From the NCBI GenBank assembly GCA_010093515.1, contig MU001670.1:967501-1031500 (forward strand): a stretch of 64,000 bases of DNA, read 5' to 3'. The notes under the pieces were generated by a model. It made no database searches and was not told the DNA's origin. It was given only the letters and a program-made list of their open reading frames with translations. The position numbers and the translations under genes are program-made. Numbering within the stretch: position 1 is the first letter of the stretch; the number at the start of each line of letters is the position of its first letter. Shown one piece after another: positions 33,453 to 43,609 of the stretch. The stretch is from Lineolata rhizophorae. Lineage: Eukaryota; Ascomycota; Dothideomycetes; Lineolatales; Lineolataceae.

Positions 33453-35432
33453 GGGAGGTAGCGCGTCTCTTCCTTTTCGCGTTTTTCTGAGAGAGAGAGA
33501 GAAGAAGAAGAAGGACGTGTCTTTTAATCCCTAGCGTCTTTTTCGCCATTTTATTTTTTTTTCTCCTCCTTCCGGCTCTCGTTCCCCTATATATGAACCT
33601 CCAACCGCCTCTCCACAATAGAAGACAAAAGCAGCAACGTCTCTTCGCCTTGGGAGTAGCAGGGCCTACGGTCCTGTCTTAGTACGTAATGTCTATGTCG
33701 GTCCTCCCTCTCTCTGTCTCTCTGTCTCTCTCTTTGCTTGGTCCCCTTGAAAGGCCGTTGGATTGTCGGGGGTTGAGGGAGATGTCGAGATGCTGGATAG
33801 AGGAACGGTAATGTGGTAATGATGAATATAATTCGGGCAAAGATGGCTAGCTCTTTTGGTTGGTTGCTGCGGGAGGCTGGGACCGTTTGCGGAGTGTCCG
33901 GCACGTGGTTTGAACCTGCGGAGGGTCAGTCATAGCATGGTAGCCTTCTTAGAGGGGGAGGTTCCTAGGCAGGTTGGTAGTGAACAAGCACAAACCTGGC
34001 ACGCGGATGACGCAAGTCTTGGGCGTCCGGGTGTCTGCAGCAGTTGCGGGTAGGCACCTACCCTGGCGCGCAGTTTAATGGTCTCTGAATGCGCGCCTAG
34101 GTGCCCGGGTACTGCGCAGTAGTGAGTGGTGGGCACTCCCGGCACTCCGCCGGCGCCAGCGACTTACTACGTACGTAGTATTGGCCTTCGCAGTGTGCAT
34201 CAGCCACTGCCTGGGTACAGTAGTAGGTACGCAGCCCTAGCACTAGGGGCCTACTAGCAGTTACCAGGTACATACATACTTCTGAGCCCAAGACAAACGC
34301 GCGTCACCCTACATTCCGCAGTACATACAGCGGCGTCTAAGCTTTTGGCTTGCCTACAGCTAGCACCCTAGCGCGACACAGTCTCCAGCCGGCCGGGCCA
34401 AGCAAGCAGCTTCGCACGCGACGCAGCAAATCGGCTCCCCTGCACGGAAGCAACGAACCCGCCAAGCAGGCACGCCGCCAGCTGGCCGGCCTGAAGCGGT
34501 GCTCAGCCCCAGCGGCCGCCGCTGCTCCACACCCCATTACGACTGCGCTGCGGGCGCGGCCTTCCCACACGTGAGAGAGCCTCTCCCAGCCGCAGACGCT
34601 GCAGGAGGGAATACCTAGTTGGGCGTCGCGTATGCGCGCGTAGTAGGGAGGGCAGCCTAAGCCACCGCCACAGCCCGGTCGCTGCGCGTGCGCAGCCTGG
34701 CGTTTCCTCATATGTATGCTTGTGTGCGCGCGAAGGACGAAACAAGACGATTGTTCTCTCGCTTTTTTTTTCCTTTTCATCGCTGCTCGTCCATCGGAGC
34801 GTGGCCGAACGGAAACCCTCATCTGCCGTCTCTCATTCGAACAGGATCGCAGCCCTTCAAAAAGGGGAGAGAGAGGAAATATCACACTCGCTTTATTCGC
34901 TTGACGGGCGGGGATTCGTTCCCGCACTGCAAGGGAAAGGAAAACAGGAGGACGGCCGCATTGACGGCGGAACGGCGCGAAGCGGGCAAGGTGCGACGCG
35001 GTGAGTTGAAGGAGACACGAACGGGTGGCCGGCGGTGGGAGTCGATCTGCGCCGTCGTCAGCCCGCGCCCCCGGGCTGCGCAAGCCACACCCTGCCGCGA
35101 GCGCCGTCTCACGCCTTCTTGCCCTCGTTCTGCCTTCCTCTTCTCCCTCCGACGTCTCTCGCTTCTGCGCAACGACGCTCGCTTCTGCTTGCCCGCAAAA
35201 CGATCCAGAAAGAACAAAAAGACACGATCCGGTCGACCAGCTACCGAGTAGCTTCCCTGCCCGTTTAATCAATCCGCGTCACCGTGCAACAAACACCGCT
35301 AGCGTCAGCCGCGCCGCATCGCCCAACCCCGACCGCATCTGAAACACCCACCACCACCACCACCACCACCACCACCACCACCACCGCCTCATCCCCCACC
35401 GCCCTCGCGCAGCGCGCCCGTCCAAACCCCCC
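33453..35432. other. Intergenic, about 2 kb
   Basis: No gene supported. It holds GA/CT dinucleotide-like runs (33488-33510, 33705-33735), a 16-bp perfect palindrome (34165-34180) in a GTAC/CTAC-rich patch (34140-34330), and a (CAC)n tract just before the rhomboid gene. The right end probably serves as the rhomboid promoter and leader. Confidence 0.4.
35347..35386 (+). repeat. (CAC)n microsatellite in the rhomboid 5' leader
   Basis: About thirteen tandem CAC/ACC triplets ending roughly 45 bp upstream of the rhomboid start codon. Confidence 0.9.
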
Positions 35433-37540
35433 ATGGCCGCAAACGACTACTACACCTCGTTCAACCCCGGCGGCGGAACCGCGCCCTCGCCTCCCCGCCG
35501 GGAAGACGCGCCGCTGCCGCCGATCCCGTCCTCGACGCCGCCCTACGACAACGGGCCCCCCGCCAACAACACCACCACCAGCAACAGCCACGCCGTCGCC
35601 ATCTCGCCCATCTCGTCGCCCTTCGACGACGGCGCCTACCCGGCCTACCCGCCCCCGACGGGCGGCAACGGCGCCCCGCTCCCGGCGCAGCACGCGCCCG
35701 ACACGGCGTACCACGGGGCGTCGCCGGTGACGGCGTCGCCGGGGCCGGGCGGCGCGTACGGGTACGGGTACGGGTACGGGTATGGGCAGGAGGGCAAGGC
35801 TGGAGGGGCGGGCGCGCCGACGGATCCGTTTGCGGACGCGAACGCGATTCCGTTGAGGCCGCAGGCGGGCGGCGCCGGTGCGGCCGGCGGGAAGGACGAT
35901 GGGTTCGGGCAGCCGGGGACGTATCCGTACGGGGTCGAGGAGACGGCGGGGGAGGATGGGGGGAGGAAGGCGAGGAGGAAGGAGAAGAAGGGGTGGTTTT
36001 CGGGGAGGGTGACGTGGGTGGTGTGGATATTGACGGCGGTCCAGGTGGGCGTTTTTATTGGGGAGTTGGCGAAGAACGGTGCGTTCCGCCGTCTTGTTTT
36101 GCCCCTTTTGGAGTGATTTGCTGACGGATCGGCGTGCTTTTTGTTAACACAGGCATCCTGACGGGCACACCCATCGCGATTAAGCCTTCCTTCAACCCCA
36201 TGATCGGACCTTCCCCCTACGTCCTCATCAACATGGGCGCCCGTTTCGTCCCCTGCATGCGCACGACCGACAAGCTCCAGAACGCCGACCAGGAGGTCTT
36301 CTGGCCGTGCCCGAACTCGACGACGGACAACCCGGAGTGCACGCTCACGCAGCTGTGCGGCTTCGGGGACAGCGTGCCCGAGTGGGAGCCGAACCAGACG
36401 CTCGAGTCGGCGGCCGAGCCCAACCAGTGGTACCGCTTCATCGTGCCCATCTTCCTGCACGCCGGTATCGTGCACATCGGCTTCAACATGCTGCTCCAGA
36501 TGACGCTAGGCCGCGACATGGAGAAGGAGATCGGCAGCCTCCGGTTCGCGCTCGTCTACTTCTCGTCGGGCATCTTCGGCTTCGTCTTCGGCGGCAACTA
36601 CGCGGCGCCCATCGTGCCCTCGGTCGGGGCTTCGGGCAGCCTCTTCGGCATCCTCGCCCTCGTCCTGCTCGACCTGCTCTACTCGTGGTCCGAGCGCCGC
36701 TCCCCGCTCAAGGACCTCCTCTTCATCCTCCTCGACTGCCTCATCGCCTTCGTCCTCGGCCTCCTCCCCGGCCTCGACAACTTCTCCCACATCGGCGGCT
36801 TCCTCATGGGCCTCGTCCTCGGCGTCTGCCTCCTGCACTCGCCCGCCGCCCTCCGCCAGCGCATCGGCGCCGGCGCCGGCGCCGGCCCCGCCCCCGCCGT
36901 CCACAACCCCGCCCCCGCCGGCTACGACCCCGTCGCCAGCGACGCCGCGCTCATGTCGGGCGGCGGCGGGCCGGCGCGCGCGGACGAGGACGAGGCGCAG
37001 GCGCGCCCGGTCGGGGGCCGGTTCGGCGGCGCCGGCTTCGGCGGCGCCGGGCTCAAGAAGCTGGCGGGCGGGCCGCTGGGCTTCTTCAAGGGGCGCAAGC
37101 CGCTGTGGTGGGCCTGGTGGCTGTTCCGGGCCGGCGCCCTGGTCGCCGTCTTGGTCGGCTTCATCGTCCTGCTGAACAACTTCTACGCTAGCCCGGCCGA
37201 TCGGGTCGAGTGCGGGTGGTGCAAGTATTTGAGCTGCATTGTGAGTTTTTTTTTGGTTTTTTTTTTTTTTTTTGGGTTCCCCGGTGCATGGTTCCCTGTT
37301 CCCCCCCTCCCCTCCCCCTCTCGTTTTGGCATGTCGGAGAACTGGACCGAGGCCGGACGCTAACGCTACACCACCCCCTTGTAGCCCGTCAAGAACTGGT
37401 GCGAGCTCGGCGATATCAACGTCGAGGAGGTCAACCAGACGGATTCGAACTCGAGGCGCGACGTCGAGCTTGTGACCGGCGCGGCCGGGATGCTGTTTGA
37501 GCGCGCGGTGCCGGCGCTCGGTTTGGCGCCGCGCTTGTAG
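35433..37540 (+). CDS. Rhomboid-family intramembrane serine protease
   Basis: Three exons, 35433-36078, 36153-37240 and 37385-37540 (629 aa). The first 190 residues are a disordered Pro/Gly/Tyr-rich cytosolic tail with a YGYGYGYG run encoded by GGGTAC repeats (35754-35789). A Lys/Arg stretch then leads to the first membrane segment (VTWVVWILTAVQVGVFIGEL, about 200-215). The lumenal loop has several Cys and is followed by WYRFIVPIFLHAGIVHIGFNMLLQ and the catalytic GASGSLFG (Ser about residue 376). The second catalytic residue is His about 428 in NFSHIGGFLMG. A last TM near 590 precedes CGWCKYLSCIPVKNWCELGD. The catalytic dyad is intact, so it should be an active protease of the secretory pathway. 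The substrate is unknown. Confidence 0.93.
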
Positions 37541-38409
37541 GCGCGGTCGGTTTCCTGTTCCTTCTTTTATTTGCTTGTTTGAGTTGCCTTTCTTTTTCTT
37601 CCGCTTTAATTTAGACCTCTACACGACAAGCATATCCGTCTTTGCCCGGCAACCACGAGCTCGGCGTTGGCGTCGCGGTCGAAGATGGCGCGCAACGTGC
37701 AGGCGAAGGAGGGTGCGCCGCGGACGGTTGGTTGCCACGTATGATGGATGAAGGCTCGGATCTCGTTTTCACCGTCTCACGGGTCTAAAATTGGCTCTCG
37801 TAAAGGCGCGGTTTTCGGCGTTGGGGTTGGCGTCTCCCTGCATTTGATATTTTTACTGTTCTACGCATGGGTTAGGGTTCGTCATTGCCCGGCGACGGCT
37901 TTTCACATCTATGACCGGGGGAGGAGAGTAATTTCTGCATCATATTAGAGCGTTTGTTGTGTGGACGTGGCCACGTCGGGCTGCTTGGTTTGTGGTTTCG
38001 GACCAGGGCAAAGGCGCATTATGGTGCGCTTCTTGGAAATATAGGTAGCTTAGAGAAAATTCGATGTGGAGTAAGAAAAGGTACAGATGTGCAGCTAATA
38101 CATTCAGCCATGGCGCCTCTTTTCATGTGGTACTCGCCAGGGAGTCTTTCTCTTTTTGTCTGGATTTCTACAGTCCTTCGGTCTGCTAACAATTCGACAA
38201 ACGCCAAGCCCATGGGCTCTCACGCCCACCTAATCTAAAGCTCCTCCATAGCGCCAATCCCACACACATACCAATGCCAAGTGACGCGCAATCGCCGGAA
38301 CCCATACACTCCACACCTCTTAAGACAGGCAAGTCCTGGGGTTCTGGAAACTCCAGAATCCGAAACGAGTCAAACCGAACTGAACTGAAAAAAAAAAAAA
38401 AAAAATCAT
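37541..38409. other. Intergenic between convergent rhomboid and UBC6
   Basis: Two 3' ends face each other. No gene seen. There is a pure poly-A run at about 38387-38405 immediately beside the UBC6 stop codon. Confidence 0.45.
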
Positions 38410-39455
38410 CTACGCGAACCGCGCCAACCACCGAAGCACCATGAAAACGAGCGCGCCAACGAGCCCGTAGATCGCCCCGTCGATCCAACCCGGCACTCCC
38501 CCGTCCGCGCCCGTCCCCGCTCGCCGCGCCATCGTCGTCGCCGCCGCCCGTGGCGCCGCGCCCGCGACGCTACGCGCCGCCTCGGGCGCGCGCGACGCGC
38601 TCGGCGCAGCCGCAGCGGGCCGCGCGGGCTGCTGCGGGCTCGCCGGCGGCGGCGGCGGGGCGCTGCCTTTGCCCTCGCCCTCGCTCGTGCTCTTGGTCGT
38701 GCCCTCGTCGGCGCCGTCGGGCGGCGCGCCGGGCGCGCCTAGGTCCTCCCTGTACGCGAGGCGCAGGTCGGCGGGGACGGGCTCGGGGGCGGTCGCCGGG
38801 GCGGGGGCGGGGGGGGCATCGCGCTGGCGCTGGTGCAGCTGGCCAGCCAGGCGCTCGCGGTCGCGCATGATGTCGGCGTTGGAGCGGGCGCAGGCGGGAC
38901 AGGTGAAGGCGGGGGAGTCGGCGGCGAAGCGGCGGCGGGCTGGGTCGGGGCAGTCGAGGCCGCCGACCTGGCCGCGGGGGTCGGAGTCCATGAAGGCGCG
39001 GAGGGCGACGAGGGCGGTGCGGATGCCCCAGGCCGGCTGCCACGTCTCCTCGTGGTGGCCCGAGATGCTGAGGCAGATCTCCCGGTTGACCTCGAACCGG
39101 CCCGTCGGCGTCGTGAAGCGGAACGACGGCGGCCGCAGCGGGTACGTCGTCGGCAGGATGATGCGCCCGTGGTACAGCCCCGCCGCGTACGGCGACGGCG
39201 CCGGCGGGCCCCGCAGCGTGAAGTGCCACTCGAAGAAGTTGTCCTCGAGCGGCTCGGCGTGGTAGTCGGCTGAGGCGTTGTTGGCGAGCTCGTTGGCTTC
39301 CTTGACTGCGCGGGGGGGTAAGGGGGGAGGGCGGGCTAGTGTTAGCTGCGAACGATGGAGCTCTTGTAGGGTCTGAAAGGAGCTTCGTCTGGGGAACGCG
39401 TACGGATGCGTTTGATGGTAGGGTTTTTGGTGTTGAATTGGCCGCGGGTGGACAT
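38410..39455 (-). CDS. UBC6: Tail-anchored ubiquitin-conjugating enzyme E2 (Ubc6/UBE2J type)
   Basis: ER-membrane E2 that works with Doa10- or Hrd1-type ligases in ER-associated degradation. Two exons, 39455-39404 and 39305-38410 (315 aa). It starts MSTRGQFNTKNPTIKRILKEANEL across a 98-bp intron. The E2 core contains PLEDNFFEWHFTLRGPP, YHGRIILPTTYPLRPPSF and EICLSISGHHEETWQPAWG, with the active cysteine at about residue 94. The usual HPN tripeptide before the catalytic Cys is replaced by the TPTGRFEVN region, as is normal in this subfamily. A long Pro/Ala-rich linker leads to one C-terminal membrane anchor (IDGAIYGLVGALVFMVLRWLARFA). All expected parts are present. Confidence 0.93.
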
Positions 39456-40524
39456 TTCGGACGAAGGGCGGCTGCGTGGGATGCGAAAGAGTCTATCAGT
39501 TCATCGACAAGAAAAAGAGGGAATACTGCGTGGCGGATGCTGCATTCGAAGCTTTGCAAAGGTCAGCGTGCGAGGTTGGAGGCTTCTGATGCAACGTGGT
39601 TTTAATTTGACTGTCCGCGAGCCGCGATGTCGCAGAGCCTCGGGCAGGCGCGAAAGGCCAGCTGCGCAGTTCCTTGATTGGCCGGCGCTCGGAGCACGTG
39701 CCGGCTTTACTGACTTCACTCTGCCACTCCGGGGCCTGCCGTCAGTTGACTCCCGTCGGGCATCGCGCACTCAGGTTCACTAGTTTCAATGTCCCTGAGC
39801 CCTATGCGGAGGCTTATGCCTGTCTGTCATCGCGCCGGCACGCAGATTCCGTTTGCAGTTGCTCTCGCACGCCGGAACGCTCGATATTTCCGCAGGACCT
39901 TCGTTGCATGGCCGAATGCATGCCGAGGCGATACATGTCTTTCGAACCAGCGGCCTACCTGGGCTCTTCCATATACCAATGCATGCGTTCAGCCCCGCCA
40001 ACTGCTCTGCCTTTCCATGCGTGGCAGCGGCAGTTTGCCCTGTTTTTTTGCGCTCCACGCATGTTCCATGCCCACTTCCAGCCTCGCCCGCCAGCTTGCC
40101 TTTTCCTGCACGGGAGCAGCACAGTTCGCCCTATTTCTTAGCACTGCACGCATGTTCCGTGCCCACGCCCAGACCCGTCCGCCCTTTTTGTGTGAGCTCA
40201 CCGGTGGCCGACGACGCCACTTCCTTGGCGCGCGGACTTTGCTAGTTCCATTCGCACCTTGAAGCGACAAGAGCTCCATGCCTGGCCCTGGCTGTGAAGT
40301 AGAAAACTAAGCCTCTGCCCGCAGCCGAGAGCGTGAACGTTTCCATTCTTCGGCCTTTTCAATCTTGATGCTGCTTTTGCAACCGCCCAGACCGAGCCAC
40401 GTCATGGACATTCCGCACGAGCTTACCTGCAGTTGCGGCCAATGAGTTGGCAAAGCGGAGTCAATGGAGTGAGCCTCTTTTTTTTTTTGTACTAACGCAG
40501 AAAAAGGGCACTATGGGCGGAACT
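39456..40524. other. Intergenic with a short tandem duplication
   Basis: No gene supported. The UBC6 promoter is at the left. A 91-bp imperfect tandem duplication lies at 40031-40200. Several overlapping open frames here have no domain. Confidence 0.4.
40031..40200. repeat. 91-bp imperfect tandem duplication
   Basis: CAGTTTGCCCTGTTT at 40031 recurs as CAGTTCGCCCTATTT at 40122. Shared downstream blocks are CACGCATGTTCC(A/G)TGCCCAC and a C-rich end. The copies are diverged. Confidence 0.65.
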
Positions 40525-41093
40525 TGACCCTACGGAGTGTCACCGCCTCGGAAAACACCCGATCCGATTCTCGCGTCCGGTGCCATTTTCGGCCAACCTG
40601 AAGCCTGCGGAAACGCACAGGCTAGACCCTCTCCCCGATTTTCAGGACTTCGATGTCGGTCGTGTCGAAACACAGCCAAATGTGGCACCTTCAAGCCCCA
40701 CTCGAGAGCGCATGCAGCACTTGCAGAGTCACGAAGTTCTCGCTCGTAGTCCTCCTATTCTAGCGACTTGGTTATTTCGGCCGGCACTTATTGAAACGCC
40801 GTTCCGACGCAGTCTGGTATCACTAGTGTTGGTACTATATGAAGTACCGTGGAAAGAACAGCTTCAAGCGCAGGGACCACCGTCTTCAGCACCTCCGCAA
40901 CTACCACCACATGGGGGAAGTCGACGGAAGATTCAAAAAGTCGTGCTTTTGTGTGGACTGCCCCGCTCACCGGGACGGCCACAATTACACCGAGTTCCAG
41001 TGCGACCAAATAGGGTGTGAGCGCGCCAGCACCAAAGGACACTTCCGCAAGACAGACCACAGAAAGCGCCAGCGAAAGGTGCACGGTCTCTAG
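40525..41093 (+). pseudogene. C2H2 zinc-finger gene fragment, probably decayed
   Basis: The clearest part is the frame 40839-41093 (84 codons). It contains FKRRDHRLQHLRNYHH, then CFCVDCPAHRDGHNY and FQCDQIGCERA..KGHFRKTDHRKRQRKVHG. These look like the C-terminal fingers of a fungal C2H2 protein, although the first finger lacks its cysteines (KYRGKNSF where C-x-x-C-G-K-x-F is expected). Upstream, finger-like pieces appear in two other frames: LRCRSCRNTAKCGTFK and TRERMQHLQSHE near 40640-40730. Three frames without convincing splice sites suggest a frameshifted relic, but a spliced gene is not excluded. Confidence 0.45.
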
Positions 41094-42060
41094 ACAGTTG
41101 GTCAAGAACATCCGCTGAGTTTGGCGGCCTTGCTTAGGATTTCTTATTGCAGACTAGGGACTAACCTTTCATTCGGCCTGGTTTACAAACAACAATCGTC
41201 TTGTCATTCATGCCTACGCGGTTTTGCAACCCCGTGAGCACTCTGAGCAGACTAGGTGGCTTTTTGCTCTTGAATGTGTCTATACAGGTTTTTGTCTTGA
41301 CACAGGAATCTCCAAAAGGACAAAAAAAATCCTTTTCGTACGTGTTTAGGTGGTAGATAGTTCAACCAAGCCGGTCCTTACCATAATGCTCTCCCCTGAA
41401 CCCCTTGAACCAAAGTTTATTTGCTATACTAAATCGACCGTACGTCACTGAATAGTACATATTCCTGCAATGGATAGGTCTCCGAAGGATACACAAGACA
41501 TATCCCTCACCATGATGGCAACAAGCCTTGCATATAAATTGGGCGCCGCCGCTTTGCCGCATTCCTTCCTTTACTTTTGTAAGCCCTACATTCAACTCCG
41601 ATTATTCAACATAATTGGAAGCACTCATTTACTTGACGGGTACTTTCCTGTATACAAACTGGCAGTGTGACATGGGCGAGGAACTGGGTTCGCCGGCTCC
41701 ATTTTTGCTACGGCTTGGCAAATGGCCTAGTTCATGGATTCCAAAAGGTCCACCGCTCACATCACAAGTTCCTCAAGCCTTGTGGGTGAAACACCTTCAC
41801 TCACTCATTACTCTGTAGGAGGCAATTCTGCAGCGTCACCCAATTATGTTTCTATGATGTGCCCCTAACGCATAACATTTAATAGGACACTGTACTGCTG
41901 CTATTGGTCCATGAATTAGCCTTCTTCAGGTACATAAACTTATTGTCCCATGCCCTCACTGCATCTACCTACAAAACAATTCTCGCACAAATAAAACCTT
42001 TCAAATATCCACATTTCAAAAAGAGAAGCCGAAAACCCAGTCGACATACCAACTCCCAAG
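41094..42060. other. Intergenic, AT-rich
   Basis: No gene or RNA recognised. The right end, from about 41900, should be the promoter and leader of the orphan gene at 42061. Confidence 0.4.
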
Positions 42061-42612
42061 ATGGCTTCCACATCGCAAAGCTCGGAAAACCATGGTGTTG
42101 ATGGGGGCTTCACTGGCCCAATGCTGCAACGCCTAGATGAGATGAAGTGCAAGGTCCCGTGCGTGAAGCGAATTATATGGATGTTCCACAGGCGATTCCA
42201 AGAGCGCCCCACAGATTCCAAGGCGGCCTACGAAAAACTCAAGGAGCTTTATCCGAACCACCGCTTCAAGTGCGACCCGAACGACGTCGAGCCCGGAGAT
42301 TGCACAGCGTGCATCAGGAGGAGCCTCGGCGCGTACAAGGGCCGCTTCACACCGGCCAAGGTAGCCTTCTTGAGGGAGCGCAAAGGTCGCTGCGTCGTCG
42401 AGACCACCGACGCGTTGTACGAAGCGTTCGACGGCGCGCCCACCCGGTGGCAGTATGTCCGGGACAAGTACTTGGAGCTCTATCCACGAGACGAAATCAT
42501 GTGCGACTCCGACGATCCATTTGCGCCGACGTGCGAAGTTTGCAAGCTAGGGATGCCAGACCCCCCGGAGGAGATGCCTAAAGGTCCCATCGCGATAAGG
42601 CTACCTGGCTAG
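42061..42612 (+). CDS. Orphan protein with a duplicated Cys module
   Basis: Intronless 183-aa protein of unknown function. It has no signal peptide or membrane segment. Two halves share one pattern. YEKLKELYPNHRFKCD leads into C-x9-C-x2-C (residues about 71-84), and VRDKYLELYPRDEIMCD leads into a second C-x9-C-x2-C (about 149-162). Both have an LYP element, a charged turn, CD(P/S)(N/D)D and the same cysteine spacing. This points to an internal duplication. Three cysteines per copy could bind metal with another ligand or form disulphides. The central part (GRFTPAKVAFLRERKGR) is basic. I do not recognise a family. The start ATG is the first in the frame, the codon usage is GC3-rich as in real genes, and the frame has no competitor. 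Confidence 0.7.
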   Translation: MASTSQSSENHGVDGGFTGPMLQRLDEMKCKVPCVKRIIWMFHRRFQERPTDSKAAYEKLKELYPNHRFKCDPNDVEPGDCTACIRRSLGAYKGRFTPAKVAFLRERKGRCVVETTDALYEAFDGAPTRWQYVRDKYLELYPRDEIMCDSDDPFAPTCEVCKLGMPDPPEEMPKGPIAIRLPG

Positions 42613-43609
42613 CAAAGGGCGAGAAAGTGAGGCCGCGGGATGGCCGTTGGGGATTATACTTAAGAACCAAAGAGAAATAAGCTTCATCTTTGTTCTCCCG
42701 TCCCTTTTGGTAGGAGCCTTGATTCGCGCTGACCTCCGGTGGCCGAGGCCGCCGGATGCTCAGCGTGGAACGGAGTTATCCTTGTTCTTGAAGCATGGAT
42801 TGTTCTATGGCATTTGGAGTCTAGCACTTCAGAATATAATATTAGTTATTCTCTAATGTTTCCGCCTATTTGCTTGCCAAAACGCCTTTCTATCACTCGC
42901 CCCTACCACGTGATGCACTTACTACGATAACGGTCATATTGTAGAGTCATACGAATAAGCCTGTATATGAAAGCGATCACGCTGTCGGCAACTGCAACCA
43001 AATAGAAATGTCCCATCTCATATAGGGCACAATTTGATTTCCATCCGAGTGACGCAGTGGTGCGTAACAACGAGCGCGCACTCACTGAGTCGACGACTCG
43101 GCACCCCGGGTCAACGTCAGCCGAACGCATGCTCGGGCACTTGACCACCAGCTCAGCCTCATCACGAGTCTCCTGCAGCAAACGTGACCCGCACACATCC
43201 GAATACAAAACCACGCCATGTGCCGCGCGCCGCGGCGCGCAAACCGCAGCTCGTCTTCTCTGCGCAGCTGTTTAGATGACGTTGCTCCTGGCCTTTTACC
43301 CCCACGCGAAAGCGACAGGCATGCCACGCGCGTGCCCATCCCGTGACCACGCGCCAGAAGGCTGCAAAGGCGGCCACTCGACGGCTGCCTGGTGACTGAG
43401 TGACTCGGTGACTTTGTCGCGCGTATGCGTCACCCAGTCCGTTGCGGACACTGGCGAGGTATAAATATGGGCGTTTGGCCGCCGCCGCCGCCGGACACGG
43501 CCCTGGAGTCTGGATTGCGATGCTCTGTTCCCTGCCTGTTCGAATCACTCGAAAGTGAAGATATTATCTAATACGTCAAACCATCTGAACGTAATTGCTG
43601 CTACCTGAG
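42613..43609. other. Intergenic with the promoter of the heme-oxygenase-like gene
   Basis: No gene supported. A clear TATA element is at 43460. The rest is unremarkable, with an AT-rich left half and a GC-rich right half. Confidence 0.45.
43460..43468 (+). promoter_or_regulatory. TATA box
   Basis: TATAAATAT, a near-perfect TATA element in GC-rich surroundings, 142 bp upstream of the start codon at 43610. Confidence 0.5.

Noticed and set aside
33895-33960. tRNA-like B-box (GGTTCAAACC) on the minus strand
   Set aside because: The T-arm stem does not pair and no acceptor or anticodon arms can be formed around it.
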